A DNA stretch of 56,416 nucleotides from Leptolyngbya sp. FACHB-60 (GTDB lineage Bacteria; Cyanobacteriota; Cyanobacteriia; Phormidesmidales; Phormidesmidaceae): contig NZ_JACJOX010000034.1 of NCBI RefSeq assembly GCF_014695775.1, positions 1-56,416 of the forward strand. Direction: 5' to 3'. Below the pieces are notes generated by a model that saw only the letters and a list, made by a program, of their open reading frames with translations, did not search any database and was not told the DNA's origin. A program made the position numbers and the translations under genes. This document shows positions 44,798 through 53,327 of the stretch, one piece after another. Positions within the stretch are counted from its first letter, which is position 1. Each line of letters begins with the position of its first letter.

Positions 44798-45526
44798 GTG
44801 CAGCGATTAATGGTTGAGCCTGATCAGGTGGTTGCTGACCAGCTTTGTCTGAGCAGCAACCAGCAGCATTACTTGTATCGGGTGCTGCGACTGGGGGCTG
44901 GGCAGCAGTTTGTGGCCCTCGACGGCCAGGGGCAGCAGTGGATCGCTACGCTGACTGCCAAATCGGATGTAGCGACGATCGCACCCCTTGCCCTGCCATC
45001 CTCGGCTACCCAAATCTCGGTTACTCTGGCGATCGCCCTACCCAAGGGCAGCGGCTTCGACGATGTGGTGCGCCAGACTACCGAGTTGGGGGTGAGCACA
45101 CTACAGCCGATCATTAGCGATCGCACCCTGCACCAGCCCAACCCCAAGAAGCTAGAGCGCTGGCAGCGCATTGCCGCCGAAGCCACTGAACAGTCGGAAC
45201 GGCTGTTGCTGCCCCAGATCCTTCCCCCTGTGCCCTGGCGAGACTATCTCAAGCGGTCGAGCGAGGGAAATCGATGGATCTGCGTGGCGCGAGGCGATGC
45301 CCCCCACCTGCTGGCGGTGGCTCAGGCGAGCGATCCCGTCCGTCCTGCCGTGGTTGCCACCGGGCCAGAGGGGGGCTGGACTGAGGCTGAGATGGAGGGA
45401 GCGATCGCAGCAGGTTTCCAGCCAGTTTCCCTAGGGCCTCACATTTTGCGGGCCGTTACGGCTCCACTGGCCGCGCTTACCCTGGTCATGGCCGCCCATG
45501 CCCTAAACGAATTTAAAGACATCTAA
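44798..45526 (+). CDS. rsmE: 16S rRNA (uracil1498-N3)-methyltransferase RsmE
   Basis: 242 residues, GTG start with an AGGAGAAG ribosome site 5 bases upstream. The N-terminal PUA-like domain (HYLYRVLRLGAGQQFVALDGQGQQW) precedes a SPOUT methyltransferase fold with LPKGSGFDDVVRQTTELGV, GPEGGWTEAEMEGA and the trefoil-knot motif SLGPHILRAVTAPLAAL. RsmE methylates U1498 of 16S rRNA in the 30S decoding region. Length is typical. Confidence 0.95.
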   Translation: MQRLMVEPDQVVADQLCLSSNQQHYLYRVLRLGAGQQFVALDGQGQQWIATLTAKSDVATIAPLALPSSATQISVTLAIALPKGSGFDDVVRQTTELGVSTLQPIISDRTLHQPNPKKLERWQRIAAEATEQSERLLLPQILPPVPWRDYLKRSSEGNRWICVARGDAPHLLAVAQASDPVRPAVVATGPEGGWTEAEMEGAIAAGFQPVSLGPHILRAVTAPLAALTLVMAAHALNEFKDI

Positions 45527-45547
45527 AGCAGTCTTCGGAGTCATTCT

Positions 45548-45566
45548 CAATAACAAAAAATTATTG
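45548..45566. promoter_or_regulatory. Inverted repeat CAATAA-N7-TTATTG upstream of the Fur-family gene
   Basis: A 19-bp AT-rich inverted repeat about 75 bp before the start of the Fur-type regulator. Size and composition suit autoregulatory Fur/PerR boxes. An ATTCTCATTAAGG further down (about 45592) is a second, weaker candidate. Confidence 0.4.
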
Positions 45567-45640
45567 CAAATACCCCAAAAAGTTCGCTACTATTCTCATT
45601 AAGGATCAGTTATTGAAATCTAGCGGGGAGAGACCAGGCC

Positions 45641-46096
45641 ATGGCTGCTTACACTCCATCAGCCCTTAAAGCCGAACTCAACGAGCGCGGCTGGCGCATG
45701 ACTCCCCAGCGAGAGACCATGCTCAAAACCTTCCAAAATTTGCCCGAAAGCACTCACCTTAGTGCCGAAGATCTGTGCGGCATGCTGGAGAAAGAAGGTG
45801 AACCCATCAGCCTCTCCACCATTTACCGCAACCTCAAGCTGATGGCGCGCATGGGCATTTTGCGCGAGCTAGAGCTGGCCGAGGGCCAAAAGCGCTACGA
45901 GATCAATCAGCCTGCCCCCCACCACCACCACCACCTGATCTGCGTGCGGTGCAACAAGACCATCGAGTTCAAAAATGACTCGGTGCTCAAGGTGGGGGCC
46001 AAAACCGCCGATCGCTCCGGCTACCACATTTTGGATTGCCAGCTGCTAATCCACGGCATCTGCCCCAGCTGCCAGCGATCGATTGTGCCGATTTAA
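45641..46096 (+). CDS. Fur-family transcriptional regulator
   Basis: 151 residues. An N-terminal winged helix (MTPQRETMLKTF...LSTIYRNLKLMARMGIL) precedes a dimerisation domain with HHHHHLICVRCNKTIEF. Structural zinc ligands are C101/C104 and C141/C144. An acidic/His regulatory site is compatible with Fur, PerR or Zur; the sequence alone does not decide. An AT-rich inverted repeat upstream suggests autoregulation. It uses an ATG preceded by GGGGAGAG. Confidence 0.9.
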   Translation: MAAYTPSALKAELNERGWRMTPQRETMLKTFQNLPESTHLSAEDLCGMLEKEGEPISLSTIYRNLKLMARMGILRELELAEGQKRYEINQPAPHHHHHLICVRCNKTIEFKNDSVLKVGAKTADRSGYHILDCQLLIHGICPSCQRSIVPI

Positions 46097-46112
46097 GGGG
46101 GTATGAGGTGTA

Positions 46113-46157
46113 GGGTTCAGGGTTTAAGGGCTGTGATCAGCCCTAAACCCTGAACCC
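46113..46157. terminator. Long hairpin between convergent genes
   Basis: GGGTTCAGGGTTTA(A)GGGCTG pairs with CAGCCCTAAACCCTGAACCC: a 20-bp stem with a single bulged A and a 4-base loop. It lies between the Fur-family gene (ends 46096) and the minus-strand gene ending at 46175, so it can terminate both. Confidence 0.7.
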
Positions 46158-46174
46158 TTATACCTTGCACCCGT

Positions 46175-46630
46175 CTAAAGCACTTCGTGGGTGTATTTGT
46201 GCTGCTTGACGTTGTCGTTCTTTGAAATTTTGCGCTGGCTGTTGAGCACCCGCTTTCTCTCGGTGGAGTAGTTGAGATCGCGGCGCAGGGTGCCTACAGG
46301 AACTAGCTCTGTCGCGGCGGGCCGAGATTGGTAGGTGCGGGCGGCGGCCAGGATGCGCTCTTCGTAGTCAGAGCAGGGTTGGGCGGGGGCCGCAGCGATC
46401 TCGGGTAGTTCCAACGCTAGGGCTTGGGCCATGGTGGTGCCACAGATGGCGCTGTAGGAGGTTGGCACCCCTTGAATTACCGATTCTAAATAGGACGACG
46501 GAATCGGCTCAAGCACCTGAATCTCGATAGTCTCGCCCTCTTGGCGCAGGTAGCAGGTGGCCAGGCCCACCACCAGGTAGCTGTCAGCTGGGACGGTGTC
46601 GGCTGGGGTCTGAGGTGCAGTTTGAACCAT
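46175..46630 (-). CDS. Unknown protein
   Basis: 151 residues from the ATG at 46628-46630 (MVQTAPQTPADT); a longer frame to 46795 is open but its extension is unlikely. The middle (SYLVVGLATCYLRQEGETIEIQVLEPIPSSYLESVIQGVPTSYSAICGTTMAQ) looks like a compact beta-rich domain and the tail is basic (RKRVLNSQRKISKNDN). This layout resembles small cyanobacterial hypothetical proteins; I do not recognise a named family. Same strand as the photolyase gene upstream. Confidence 0.55.
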   Translation of the reverse strand: MVQTAPQTPADTVPADSYLVVGLATCYLRQEGETIEIQVLEPIPSSYLESVIQGVPTSYSAICGTTMAQALALELPEIAAAPAQPCSDYEERILAAARTYQSRPAATELVPVGTLRRDLNYSTERKRVLNSQRKISKNDNVKQHKYTHEVL

Positions 46631-46802
46631 GAAAATACCGGGGATTTTAACAAGGAAAAGCAGTGTGATGATCGGCAATCGGCCCTTAAGGGGCGATCGC
46701 CACAGGGTGAAATTACGATCCACCCCTCGAATCTGCATTTTAGCCCCAGGGCCAAGGGGGCTGCGATCGCCCTTCCAAACCGTCACAAAACACAACTTCT
46801 GG

Positions 46803-48302
46803 TTACCGATGGGCCGCGTGCCACTCCTGGGCCTGCTGGTGGATTGCCGCTAACTCCTCGTTATCCATCCGGTCTAGGTTCTTGATAATAAAGCTCATGC
46901 GGCCCTGGGCTTGCAGCTTGTTGCGGTGGCGATGGAGAAAATCCCAGTAAAAGTAGTTAAACGGGCAGGCGTCTTCCCCGGTGCGCTGTTTGGGGTTGTA
47001 GCGGCAGCCCTTGCAGTAGTCGCTCATTTTGTTCACATAGTTGGCCGACGAGGCGTAGGGCTTAGAGGCCAGCAGCCCGCCATCGGCAAACTGGCCCATG
47101 CCAATCACATTGGTTTGCATTACCCAGTCGTAGGCGTCGATAAACACCGCGTGAAACCAGTCTTTGACCTCCTGGGGCACAAACCCAGCAATCAGCGAGA
47201 AGTTGCTAAGAATCATCAGCCGCTGAATGTGGTGGGCATAGCCGGTGCGCTTGATCTGGTCAATCACCTGGTGCAGGCAGTTCATCTCCGTCTCGCCAGT
47301 CCAGAAAAACTCGGGTAGGGGCTGGCGGTGGTCAAACCAGTTGCGATCGCCATAGTCGGCATCAAAGTGCAGATACAGACCACGCATGTACTCCCGCCAG
47401 CCCATCACCTGGTGAATGAAGCCCTCTACGCTGTTGATCGGCAGGTCATGCTCCGCCAACGCCGCCTCCGCCCGTTCTACCACTTCTAGCGGGTGCAGCA
47501 GGCCCAGGTTCAGGTAGGGCGAGAGCAAGGCGTGCCACATTGTGTCCTCGCCGGTAACCATCGCATCTTGGTAGGGGCCAAAGGTCTTGAGCCGCTCTGC
47601 AATAAACCCATCTAGCACTTGCAAAGCCTGCTCGCGGGTGACGGCCCAGCAAAAAGGAGTGGCCTCGCCAAAGGTCAAAATCTCTAACTTTTCTACCCGG
47701 TCGATCACAGCCTGGGTGGTGGCGTCAGGCTCAAACCAGTGAGCGGCCGGGGTATTGAGCTTGCCCTTGGGGGGTTTGCGGTTGTCTTTGTCAAAGTTCC
47801 ACTGGCCACCCAGCGGCTGGTCGCCTGTCATCAGCAGGTCAAAGCGCTGGCGGCCTGCACGGTAAAAGCTCTCCATCAGCAGGCCCTTGCGCTTGTCGGC
47901 CCAGGCGTTGAAGTCCTTAGCCGGCCAAAGAAAGAGATTGTTGTCGAGAATCACAACCTTGCAGGGCAGATCTAGCCCTTGCAACCAGGCGGTGAACGGA
48001 TGGTCGGTAGCATCCATCAGCCGCAGTTCGGTAATGCCCTCGGTCCTAACCCAGGCGCGCAGGGCAGTTGCGGTGTCGTTGGCGATCGCGTAGGTAACAG
48101 CCCACCCGGCCTGCTTAAGTTCGCCGGCAAAGTGGCGCATCGCTGACCACACCAGCACCAGCTTTTGCCTGTGGTAAGAGCGCTCCTCAGCAAAGGTTTG
48201 GGATTCTATGAACAGAACTGGGGCGTCTTTGCCCTCACAGCTGGCTAGTGCAGCCTGATTTTGCCAGAGCTGATTACCCAGTACCCAAACCCCAATGGTC
48301 AT
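46803..48302 (-). CDS. Cryptochrome/photolyase-related protein (FeS-BCP, prokaryotic 6-4 photolyase type)
   Basis: 499 residues from the ATG at 48300-48302 (MTIGVWVLGNQL); an upstream start would add 40 non-family residues. The N-terminal alpha/beta domain is followed by a helical FAD-binding domain with VEGFIHQVMGWREYMRGLY, MILSNF and NVIGMGQFADGG. The family's 4Fe-4S ligands are visible in YCKGCRYNPKQRTGEDACPFNYFYW plus an earlier Cys. Such proteins repair 6-4 photoproducts with light. Transcribed with, and just upstream of, the unknown 151-residue gene. Confidence 0.88.
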   Translation of the reverse strand: MTIGVWVLGNQLWQNQAALASCEGKDAPVLFIESQTFAEERSYHRQKLVLVWSAMRHFAGELKQAGWAVTYAIANDTATALRAWVRTEGITELRLMDATDHPFTAWLQGLDLPCKVVILDNNLFLWPAKDFNAWADKRKGLLMESFYRAGRQRFDLLMTGDQPLGGQWNFDKDNRKPPKGKLNTPAAHWFEPDATTQAVIDRVEKLEILTFGEATPFCWAVTREQALQVLDGFIAERLKTFGPYQDAMVTGEDTMWHALLSPYLNLGLLHPLEVVERAEAALAEHDLPINSVEGFIHQVMGWREYMRGLYLHFDADYGDRNWFDHRQPLPEFFWTGETEMNCLHQVIDQIKRTGYAHHIQRLMILSNFSLIAGFVPQEVKDWFHAVFIDAYDWVMQTNVIGMGQFADGGLLASKPYASSANYVNKMSDYCKGCRYNPKQRTGEDACPFNYFYWDFLHRHRNKLQAQGRMSFIIKNLDRMDNEELAAIHQQAQEWHAAHR

Positions 48303-48449
48303 TTGTGCTGCGTCCTTAAAACCGCCTGCTTCATTGTTACGCAGGTTGCCAAGAAGCAAGGACTCAAGCACGTGGGATGGCCGTCTCGACTGTTCCAGAT
48401 CGACGGGATGCCCAACCGACAAACCGTGGATTTAACCAAAGCCTGATGC

Positions 48450-48776
48450 CTAATCTCGCAGGGTGGAGGGCCGTCCGGTCAGGCGCTGAAAGAGGAGCTG
48501 AACGCCCAGCAAGAATATCCCCAGGGCCGCTAGCCCAAAGATCCCAGCCCCCAGGGCAGCCATGCCAACGACCAGGGTGCGCACCGCCGATGAAATATTC
48601 ACCACCGCTGGGTTGTCGGACAGCACGGGCCGGGCGGCAAAGTTAGCGGCGATCGAGAGCATCATGCGGTAGGCCAGCATAGCGATGGTGCCTGCGACAA
48701 AGGAACCGCTAAAGCACTGGAGAATCTTGCCGGTGGCAGGAGGAGCCAGGGGGCTAGAGGTAGGGTCGTCAGTCAT
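48450..48776 (-). CDS. DUF3082 membrane protein
   Basis: 108 residues from the ATG at 48774-48776. Two membrane helices (FSGSFVAGTIAMLAYRMMLSIAANFA and AVRTLVVGMAALGAGIFGLAALGIFLLGVQLLF) separated by a short loop, a Pro/Thr-rich cytoplasmic start and a basic end. This is the DUF3082 arrangement of cyanobacteria and plastids. Function unknown. Confidence 0.75.
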   Translation of the reverse strand: MTDDPTSSPLAPPATGKILQCFSGSFVAGTIAMLAYRMMLSIAANFAARPVLSDNPAVVNISSAVRTLVVGMAALGAGIFGLAALGIFLLGVQLLFQRLTGRPSTLRD

Positions 48777-48909
48777 AGGAGTTAAGTTACTCAAAACGTT
48801 TGTATCTCATTTTACCTAGGGTCGGTCATGCCCTACCCCTGCCAAAAGAGATGGGGAAAGTTCGTAGGGTGGGCAATGCCCACCATCCTCGCGGCCAGTA
48901 CTAGAGAGT

Positions 48910-50358
48910 CTAGTCTTGCCCAAACGGAAACTGAATCTTATTCAGCAAGTCGTAGAAGGGTTGCCAGTTGTCGTCGGTCGTGATGGGTTCCCAGATCGCC
49001 TCAATCTCGGGACGCAAAAGTACGGTGGAGGGGTTGGTGCGTTGCAGTAATGAGGCAACATCTGCCATCTTCTCTGCATCAAGGCTTTGCAAACAGCGAT
49101 GGTAGGTCTGTCGCCAGGTTTCAAGCGGAGCCGCCGCCGCCGAGTCAGAGGCTTGCAGCACGGTGCTAAAAATTTGGCTGATATCGTCGCGCCAGCCGAT
49201 GGAGAACTGCTCGGTCAGCCCCAGGAAGAAATCGTGATAACCCACTTCTACAACGCTTAGCAATTCAATGGTTTGGCTGACTAAGGTACTAGCCAGATCG
49301 CCCGTAAGGGCTTCAAAGCCCAATTTGCGAAGCATGCGCTGCTGGTAGTAGGCTTCGTAACGCTCTTTGAAGGGCTCCAGAGCGGCTTCGAGATCGGCTT
49401 CGGGCATGATCAGCTTGAGGGGCTTTTGCAGCGCCTTCAGGTTCATTTGGCAAATGATCGGCTGGTTGCCGTAGCTGTAGCGGCCGGCATAGTCAAAGTA
49501 AGCGGCGGTGAAACGGGGGTCGTAGCCGTCAATAAAAGCGAAGGGGCCGTAGTCAAAACTTTCGCCTGTGATCGACATGTTGTCGGTGTTAAGCACAGCG
49601 TGACAAAAGCCTACCGACATCCACTGGGCAGCGAGGCGGGCAACGCGATCGCACAGTTCTCCATAAAAATGCAGATACCGCTCCTGGGTATCGGTAAACA
49701 GCCGCGCCTCGGGGTAGTAAATATCGATCACATGCTCCAGCAGCTTGGCAATCAGGTCGGGGCGGTTGTGGTATTCCAGCCGCTCAAAGGTGCCAAAGCG
49801 AATGTGCGATTGACTAAAGCGCACCAGCACCGACGATCGCGTGGGTGAAGGCTCATCGCCGCGCCAGAGCGCTTCCCCCGTTTCGACCAGGCTGAAGGCG
49901 CGGGAGGTATTTACCCCCAGCGCATGGAGCGCTTCTGCCGCCAACACTTCGCGCACACCACCCTTGAGGGTAAGCATACCGTCGCCGCCGCGCGAGTAGG
50001 GGGTGGTGCCAGAACCCTTGGTGCCAAAGTCGTAGAGGTTGCCATCGGTGCCGCGCACCTGGCCGTAGAGAAAGCCCCGCCCATCGCCCAGAAAAGGGTT
50101 ATATTCACCAAACTGGTAGCCGTGGTAGCGCAGAGCCATAAATGGCTCTCGCCCCTGAAACTTGCCAAAGGCTTCGGTAAAGTTGTCGTCGCTAACGGTG
50201 GCCGGGTCAAGGCCGAGTCGCCGCACGACATCGTCGTTGCGAAATCGGAGGATGTGCTGCGGAAATTTGGCGGCAGCGACGATGTCGTAGTAGTCATCCC
50301 CTAGAGACTCTAGGGCGGGCAGATAGTCGAGGGCAAGCAGGGGATTGGCAGCAGTCAT
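48910..50358 (-). CDS. selO: Protein adenylyltransferase SelO (YdiU family)
   Basis: 482 residues from the ATG at 50356-50358 ([25 protein letters not shown]); a longer open frame to 50502 lacks family sequence. SelO is a pseudokinase that transfers AMP to proteins in redox control. Hallmarks: [83 protein letters not shown] and [12 protein letters not shown]. The C-terminal Sec or Cys found in some homologues is not present here. Divergent from gpm. Confidence 0.92.
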   Translation of the reverse strand: MTAANPLLALDYLPALESLGDDYYDIVAAAKFPQHILRFRNDDVVRRLGLDPATVSDDNFTEAFGKFQGREPFMALRYHGYQFGEYNPFLGDGRGFLYGQVRGTDGNLYDFGTKGSGTTPYSRGGDGMLTLKGGVREVLAAEALHALGVNTSRAFSLVETGEALWRGDEPSPTRSSVLVRFSQSHIRFGTFERLEYHNRPDLIAKLLEHVIDIYYPEARLFTDTQERYLHFYGELCDRVARLAAQWMSVGFCHAVLNTDNMSITGESFDYGPFAFIDGYDPRFTAAYFDYAGRYSYGNQPIICQMNLKALQKPLKLIMPEADLEAALEPFKERYEAYYQQRMLRKLGFEALTGDLASTLVSQTIELLSVVEVGYHDFFLGLTEQFSIGWRDDISQIFSTVLQASDSAAAAPLETWRQTYHRCLQSLDAEKMADVASLLQRTNPSTVLLRPEIEAIWEPITTDDNWQPFYDLLNKIQFPFGQD

Positions 50359-50567
50359 AAAACTGAAGTTAAGCGAGGGGACTTTAGCAACAGGAGTATT
50401 ACTAAAGTATTGCAAAAAATTTTGCAGGTTGGCATTTTGAGAGCCTTGCCCCAAAGCAGCGAGCTGTCGCCAGTGCCGATTTGGCTGTGCCCCGTCAAAC
50501 ATCTCTAAAGGCTACAAAGGAAGGATACTTACCCTTATGGATAGTTTCTCTCCCACGGGCCTGCGCT

Positions 50568-51269
50568 ATGGCTAAACTGATTTTGATACGCCATGGGCAA
50601 AGCCTGTGGAATGCGGTCAACAAATTCACCGGCTGGGTCGATATCCCCATGAGCGAGCGGGGGCGGGCGGAGGCGACGATCGCATCGTGCAAACTACGCG
50701 ATGCGGGCTACACCGTCGATATCTGCTTCACTAGCATGCTGATTCGGGCGATCGAAACGGCGATCGTTTGTCTGACCGAGTGCGATGAGGTGTGCGGTGG
50801 CCGCCTACCCTACATCTGGCACGACCCAGCAGAACCCGACTGGCACGGCTGGGATCGCCACTTTGGCGAACCCGACAAAGAACTCAAAATCATTCGCTCC
50901 CCCGCGCTAGACGAACGCTACTACGGCGATCTACAAGGGTTGAATAAAGCCGAAATGTCGCTGAAATTTGGGGCGCAGCAGGTTCACCTCTGGCGGCGAT
51001 CCTTCAATGTGCGACCGCCAGGGGGCGAGAGCCTGGAGGACACAGTAAAGCGCACGGTACCGTTTTTTGAAGCAGCGATTTTGCCAGAGCTAAAGGCCGG
51101 AAAAAATGTGATGGTGGCCGCCCACGGCAACTCGCTGAGATCGATTTTGATGGTACTCGATCGCCTCAGTGAAGAGGCCGTGGCCAGCCTAGAACTGGCC
51201 ACGGGTGTACCGATTATCTATGACGTAAATGCCGAAGGCGTGTTTACCAACAAAGTAATACTGGTGTAA
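50568..51269 (+). CDS. gpmA: 2,3-bisphosphoglycerate-dependent phosphoglycerate mutase
   Basis: 233 residues from the ATG at 50568-50570, preferred over an earlier in-frame start because MAKLILIRHGQSLWN is the family opening. His9 in IRHG is the phosphorylated residue; the second catalytic His is in AAHGNSLR, and DERYYGDLQGLNKAE and RPPGGESL are further conserved segments. It interconverts 3- and 2-phosphoglycerate in glycolysis and gluconeogenesis. Length is close to that of E. coli GpmA (250). Confidence 0.93.
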   Translation: MAKLILIRHGQSLWNAVNKFTGWVDIPMSERGRAEATIASCKLRDAGYTVDICFTSMLIRAIETAIVCLTECDEVCGGRLPYIWHDPAEPDWHGWDRHFGEPDKELKIIRSPALDERYYGDLQGLNKAEMSLKFGAQQVHLWRRSFNVRPPGGESLEDTVKRTVPFFEAAILPELKAGKNVMVAAHGNSLRSILMVLDRLSEEAVASLELATGVPIIYDVNAEGVFTNKVILV

Positions 51270-51287
51270 TAAAAACCACAGCCATCG

Positions 51288-51366
51288 CGTAGGTTGGCTG
51301 ACGCACTAGCAAACCCCAACAAAACCCAATCGGTGTTGGGTTCCACTGCGTTCTACCGAACCTACG
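51288..51366. repeat. MITE-like palindromic repeat
   Basis: Ends CGTAGGTT and AACCTACG, with internal CAACA/TGTTGGGTT arms; about 79 bp. This sequence type, built from GTAGGTTGG and CAACCCAACA, is a common dispersed repeat in cyanobacterial genomes. The 470-bp gap around it (51270-51739) shows no convincing gene; an 85-codon frame at 51294-51551 runs through the repeat and is rejected. Confidence 0.7.
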
Positions 51367-51739
51367 TGAACACTATTGCGGACAGCACTAAGATTTTCGA
51401 GTTCTGCGTGGATACCGTTCTGCTGAACGGCTTAATGGATGGATGTATTGGTGCGATCGCTCCCCCGTCAACCTTGGAGCCAGGGGAAGGCCATCGCGCG
51501 GGTTACACCTGCCAAACTCCCCCACTGAGTCAGGGCGATCGCGGCTGTTAGCAATACGTGCCGCCTTCCGAATATTGAGTCTGTGAAGTGGTTACAGTGA
51601 ATTCTTTCTACCTAATTACCCTCTAGGTGCAGTTAGGCTGACGTATTTCTACTTGCTCACCCCCCTGCTCACTCCTATAGAGACATCGAGCTGATATCTT
51701 TTTGACCGCCCCCAGCGGTATCATGCCTCTATTCTTGAG

Positions 51740-52906
51740 ATGTTCCCAACGGAAAAATTGATGCGGCTGGCAGACTTCATTCTCGGGAACATCGAGCCCA
51801 TCCTCATGGAATGGGAAGCATTTGCGCGCAGCCTCGCGCCTGGGATGAAAATGACCAAACTCGCCCTGCGTGACGACGCCGAGGGAATGTTGCGGGGGGC
51901 TGCCCTAGACATGCAGACTGGCCAAAGCCCTGCCCAGCAGACGAGCAAGTCTAAAGGTCACGGCGGCGCTGGTGGCGAAGAGAGCGACCCGCTCGACCAC
52001 GCCTCGGTACTGCACGGCGCGGCCCGCTTGGGCTCGGGCTTTGACATCATGGAGGTCGTCTCCGAATACCGCGCCCTGCGCGCCAGTGTGCTCCGCCTAT
52101 GGCGCGCGAGCCGCCCGCAGATCGACATCAACGACCTCGACGATATTACCCGCTTCAACGAGTCGCTCGATCAATCGCTTGCCGAGGCCATTGGCAGTTA
52201 CACCGATCGCGTCGAGCAGTCGCGCCGCATGTTCCTAGCGATCCTCGGCCACGACCTGCGCAACCCGCTGAGCTGCATCAGCATGGCGACACAACTTGTC
52301 GCGCGCACCACAAATCAAGACCCAATCTCTGCCCAAGCGCTGTCGATCATCGAGAAGAACACGGAGGTGGTCACGCGGTTGATTAGCGACCTGATCGACT
52401 TCGCCTCAACAGGGATAGGCAGCGCCATGCCGCTAACGCGCGATGCGGTCGATCTGGAAAAACTTTGTCGCAGCGTCTTCGAGGGATTCTCCCTTGTCTA
52501 CCCGCAGCGCACCCTGCGCTTTCACCCCGCTGGCGACCTCATGGGCGACTGGGATGCGGCCCGACTTCGCCAGGTCGTCTCTAACCTCATGGGCAACGCA
52601 ATTCAGCACGGGTCAGCCGAGGGACCGGTGGAACTATCGATCGCTTCAGACGGGTCAACCGTGGTCTTGAGCGTGCATAACGAAGGGCCGCCGATCCCAC
52701 CAGAGATGCTAGCCACGCTCTTTGACCCGCTCATGCGCCACACCATGCAAGAATCGACAGCGGGGCGGGTTGCGGGCAGCATCGGGTTGGGGTTGTACAT
52801 CGTGCACGAGATCGTCGTCGCCCACGGGGGCACGGTAGAGGTCGTTTCAACAGTGCAGGAAGGCACAAGGTTCACCGTCCACCTGCCGCCTGCCGTGCCC
52901 GGTTGA
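51740..52906 (+). CDS. Sensor histidine kinase with an RsbRD-like N-terminal domain
   Basis: 388 residues, soluble. Residues 1-155 are helical and resemble RsbRD-type domains (ILMEWEAFARSLAPGM, MEVVSEYRALRASVLRLW). HisKA has the phospho-acceptor H171 in AILGHDLRNPLSCI; HATPase follows with NLMGNAIQHG (N box), VHNEGPPIPP and GSIGLGLYIV (G2). There is no adjacent response regulator, so the partner is elsewhere. The protein is more like kinases common in proteobacteria, and it sits alone between repeat-rich gaps, so transfer is possible. Promoter not identified. Confidence 0.88.
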   Translation: MFPTEKLMRLADFILGNIEPILMEWEAFARSLAPGMKMTKLALRDDAEGMLRGAALDMQTGQSPAQQTSKSKGHGGAGGEESDPLDHASVLHGAARLGSGFDIMEVVSEYRALRASVLRLWRASRPQIDINDLDDITRFNESLDQSLAEAIGSYTDRVEQSRRMFLAILGHDLRNPLSCISMATQLVARTTNQDPISAQALSIIEKNTEVVTRLISDLIDFASTGIGSAMPLTRDAVDLEKLCRSVFEGFSLVYPQRTLRFHPAGDLMGDWDAARLRQVVSNLMGNAIQHGSAEGPVELSIASDGSTVVLSVHNEGPPIPPEMLATLFDPLMRHTMQESTAGRVAGSIGLGLYIVHEIVVAHGGTVEVVSTVQEGTRFTVHLPPAVPG

Positions 52907-53327
52907 AGGCGATCGTCAGTAAGCGTAAGGTGCGTCGGTTCCACCGTTTTGGATATTCTCATTCCCCTCTTTGACCGCAACGCACCATCTCACCCATGAA
53001 ATGTTGTCCTGCTATGTCTGGCTTAGGATCATGAATCATCCAGGCCAAGACTAGCCAATGGTTTCAGGAGCCGCAGCCGTAACAAAATTTTAGAGCAAGC
53101 CTTTGGGGTATAGAAGCTGCGTCCCTAGGGCAGCTCAAACAGCGCCACAACGGAGGGGAGACCTCAAACCTTGAGACCACTCAATGCATTTGCAAGATAA
53201 ATAAGAATGCATATTTCTATATAAATCTCTAATGAGTTGGTTTTGAGATTGACATTTTACAAATCTTGTCATGTCGTCAATCATTGAGAGGTGTCAAGCC
53301 AAATCTCAATGAGGATAGATAGGCTCC
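52907..53327. other. Intergenic region with degenerate repeat and flv operon promoter
   Basis: The first half holds a broken palindromic repeat (AAGGTGCGT near 52928, ACGCACC near 52979). The second half, AT-rich, must hold the flv4 promoter; TTGACA at 53249-53254 is a possible -35 box but no good -10 box follows at the right distance. A short inverted repeat TCAATCATTGA is at 53277-53287. No gene seen. Confidence 0.45.
53277..53287. promoter_or_regulatory. Inverted repeat TCAATCATTGA, candidate LysR-type (NdhR/CcmR-like) site
   Basis: An 11-bp inverted repeat about 40 bp before flv4. It resembles the TCAAT/ATTGA half-sites reported for the carbon-status regulator NdhR/CcmR, and the flv4-flv2 operon in Synechocystis is induced by low inorganic carbon. 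Spacing differs from the usual N10, so this is weak. Confidence 0.3.

Noticed and set aside
51294..51551. 85-codon plus-strand frame
   Set aside because: It runs through a palindromic repeat, has no clear start signal and no recognisable protein features.
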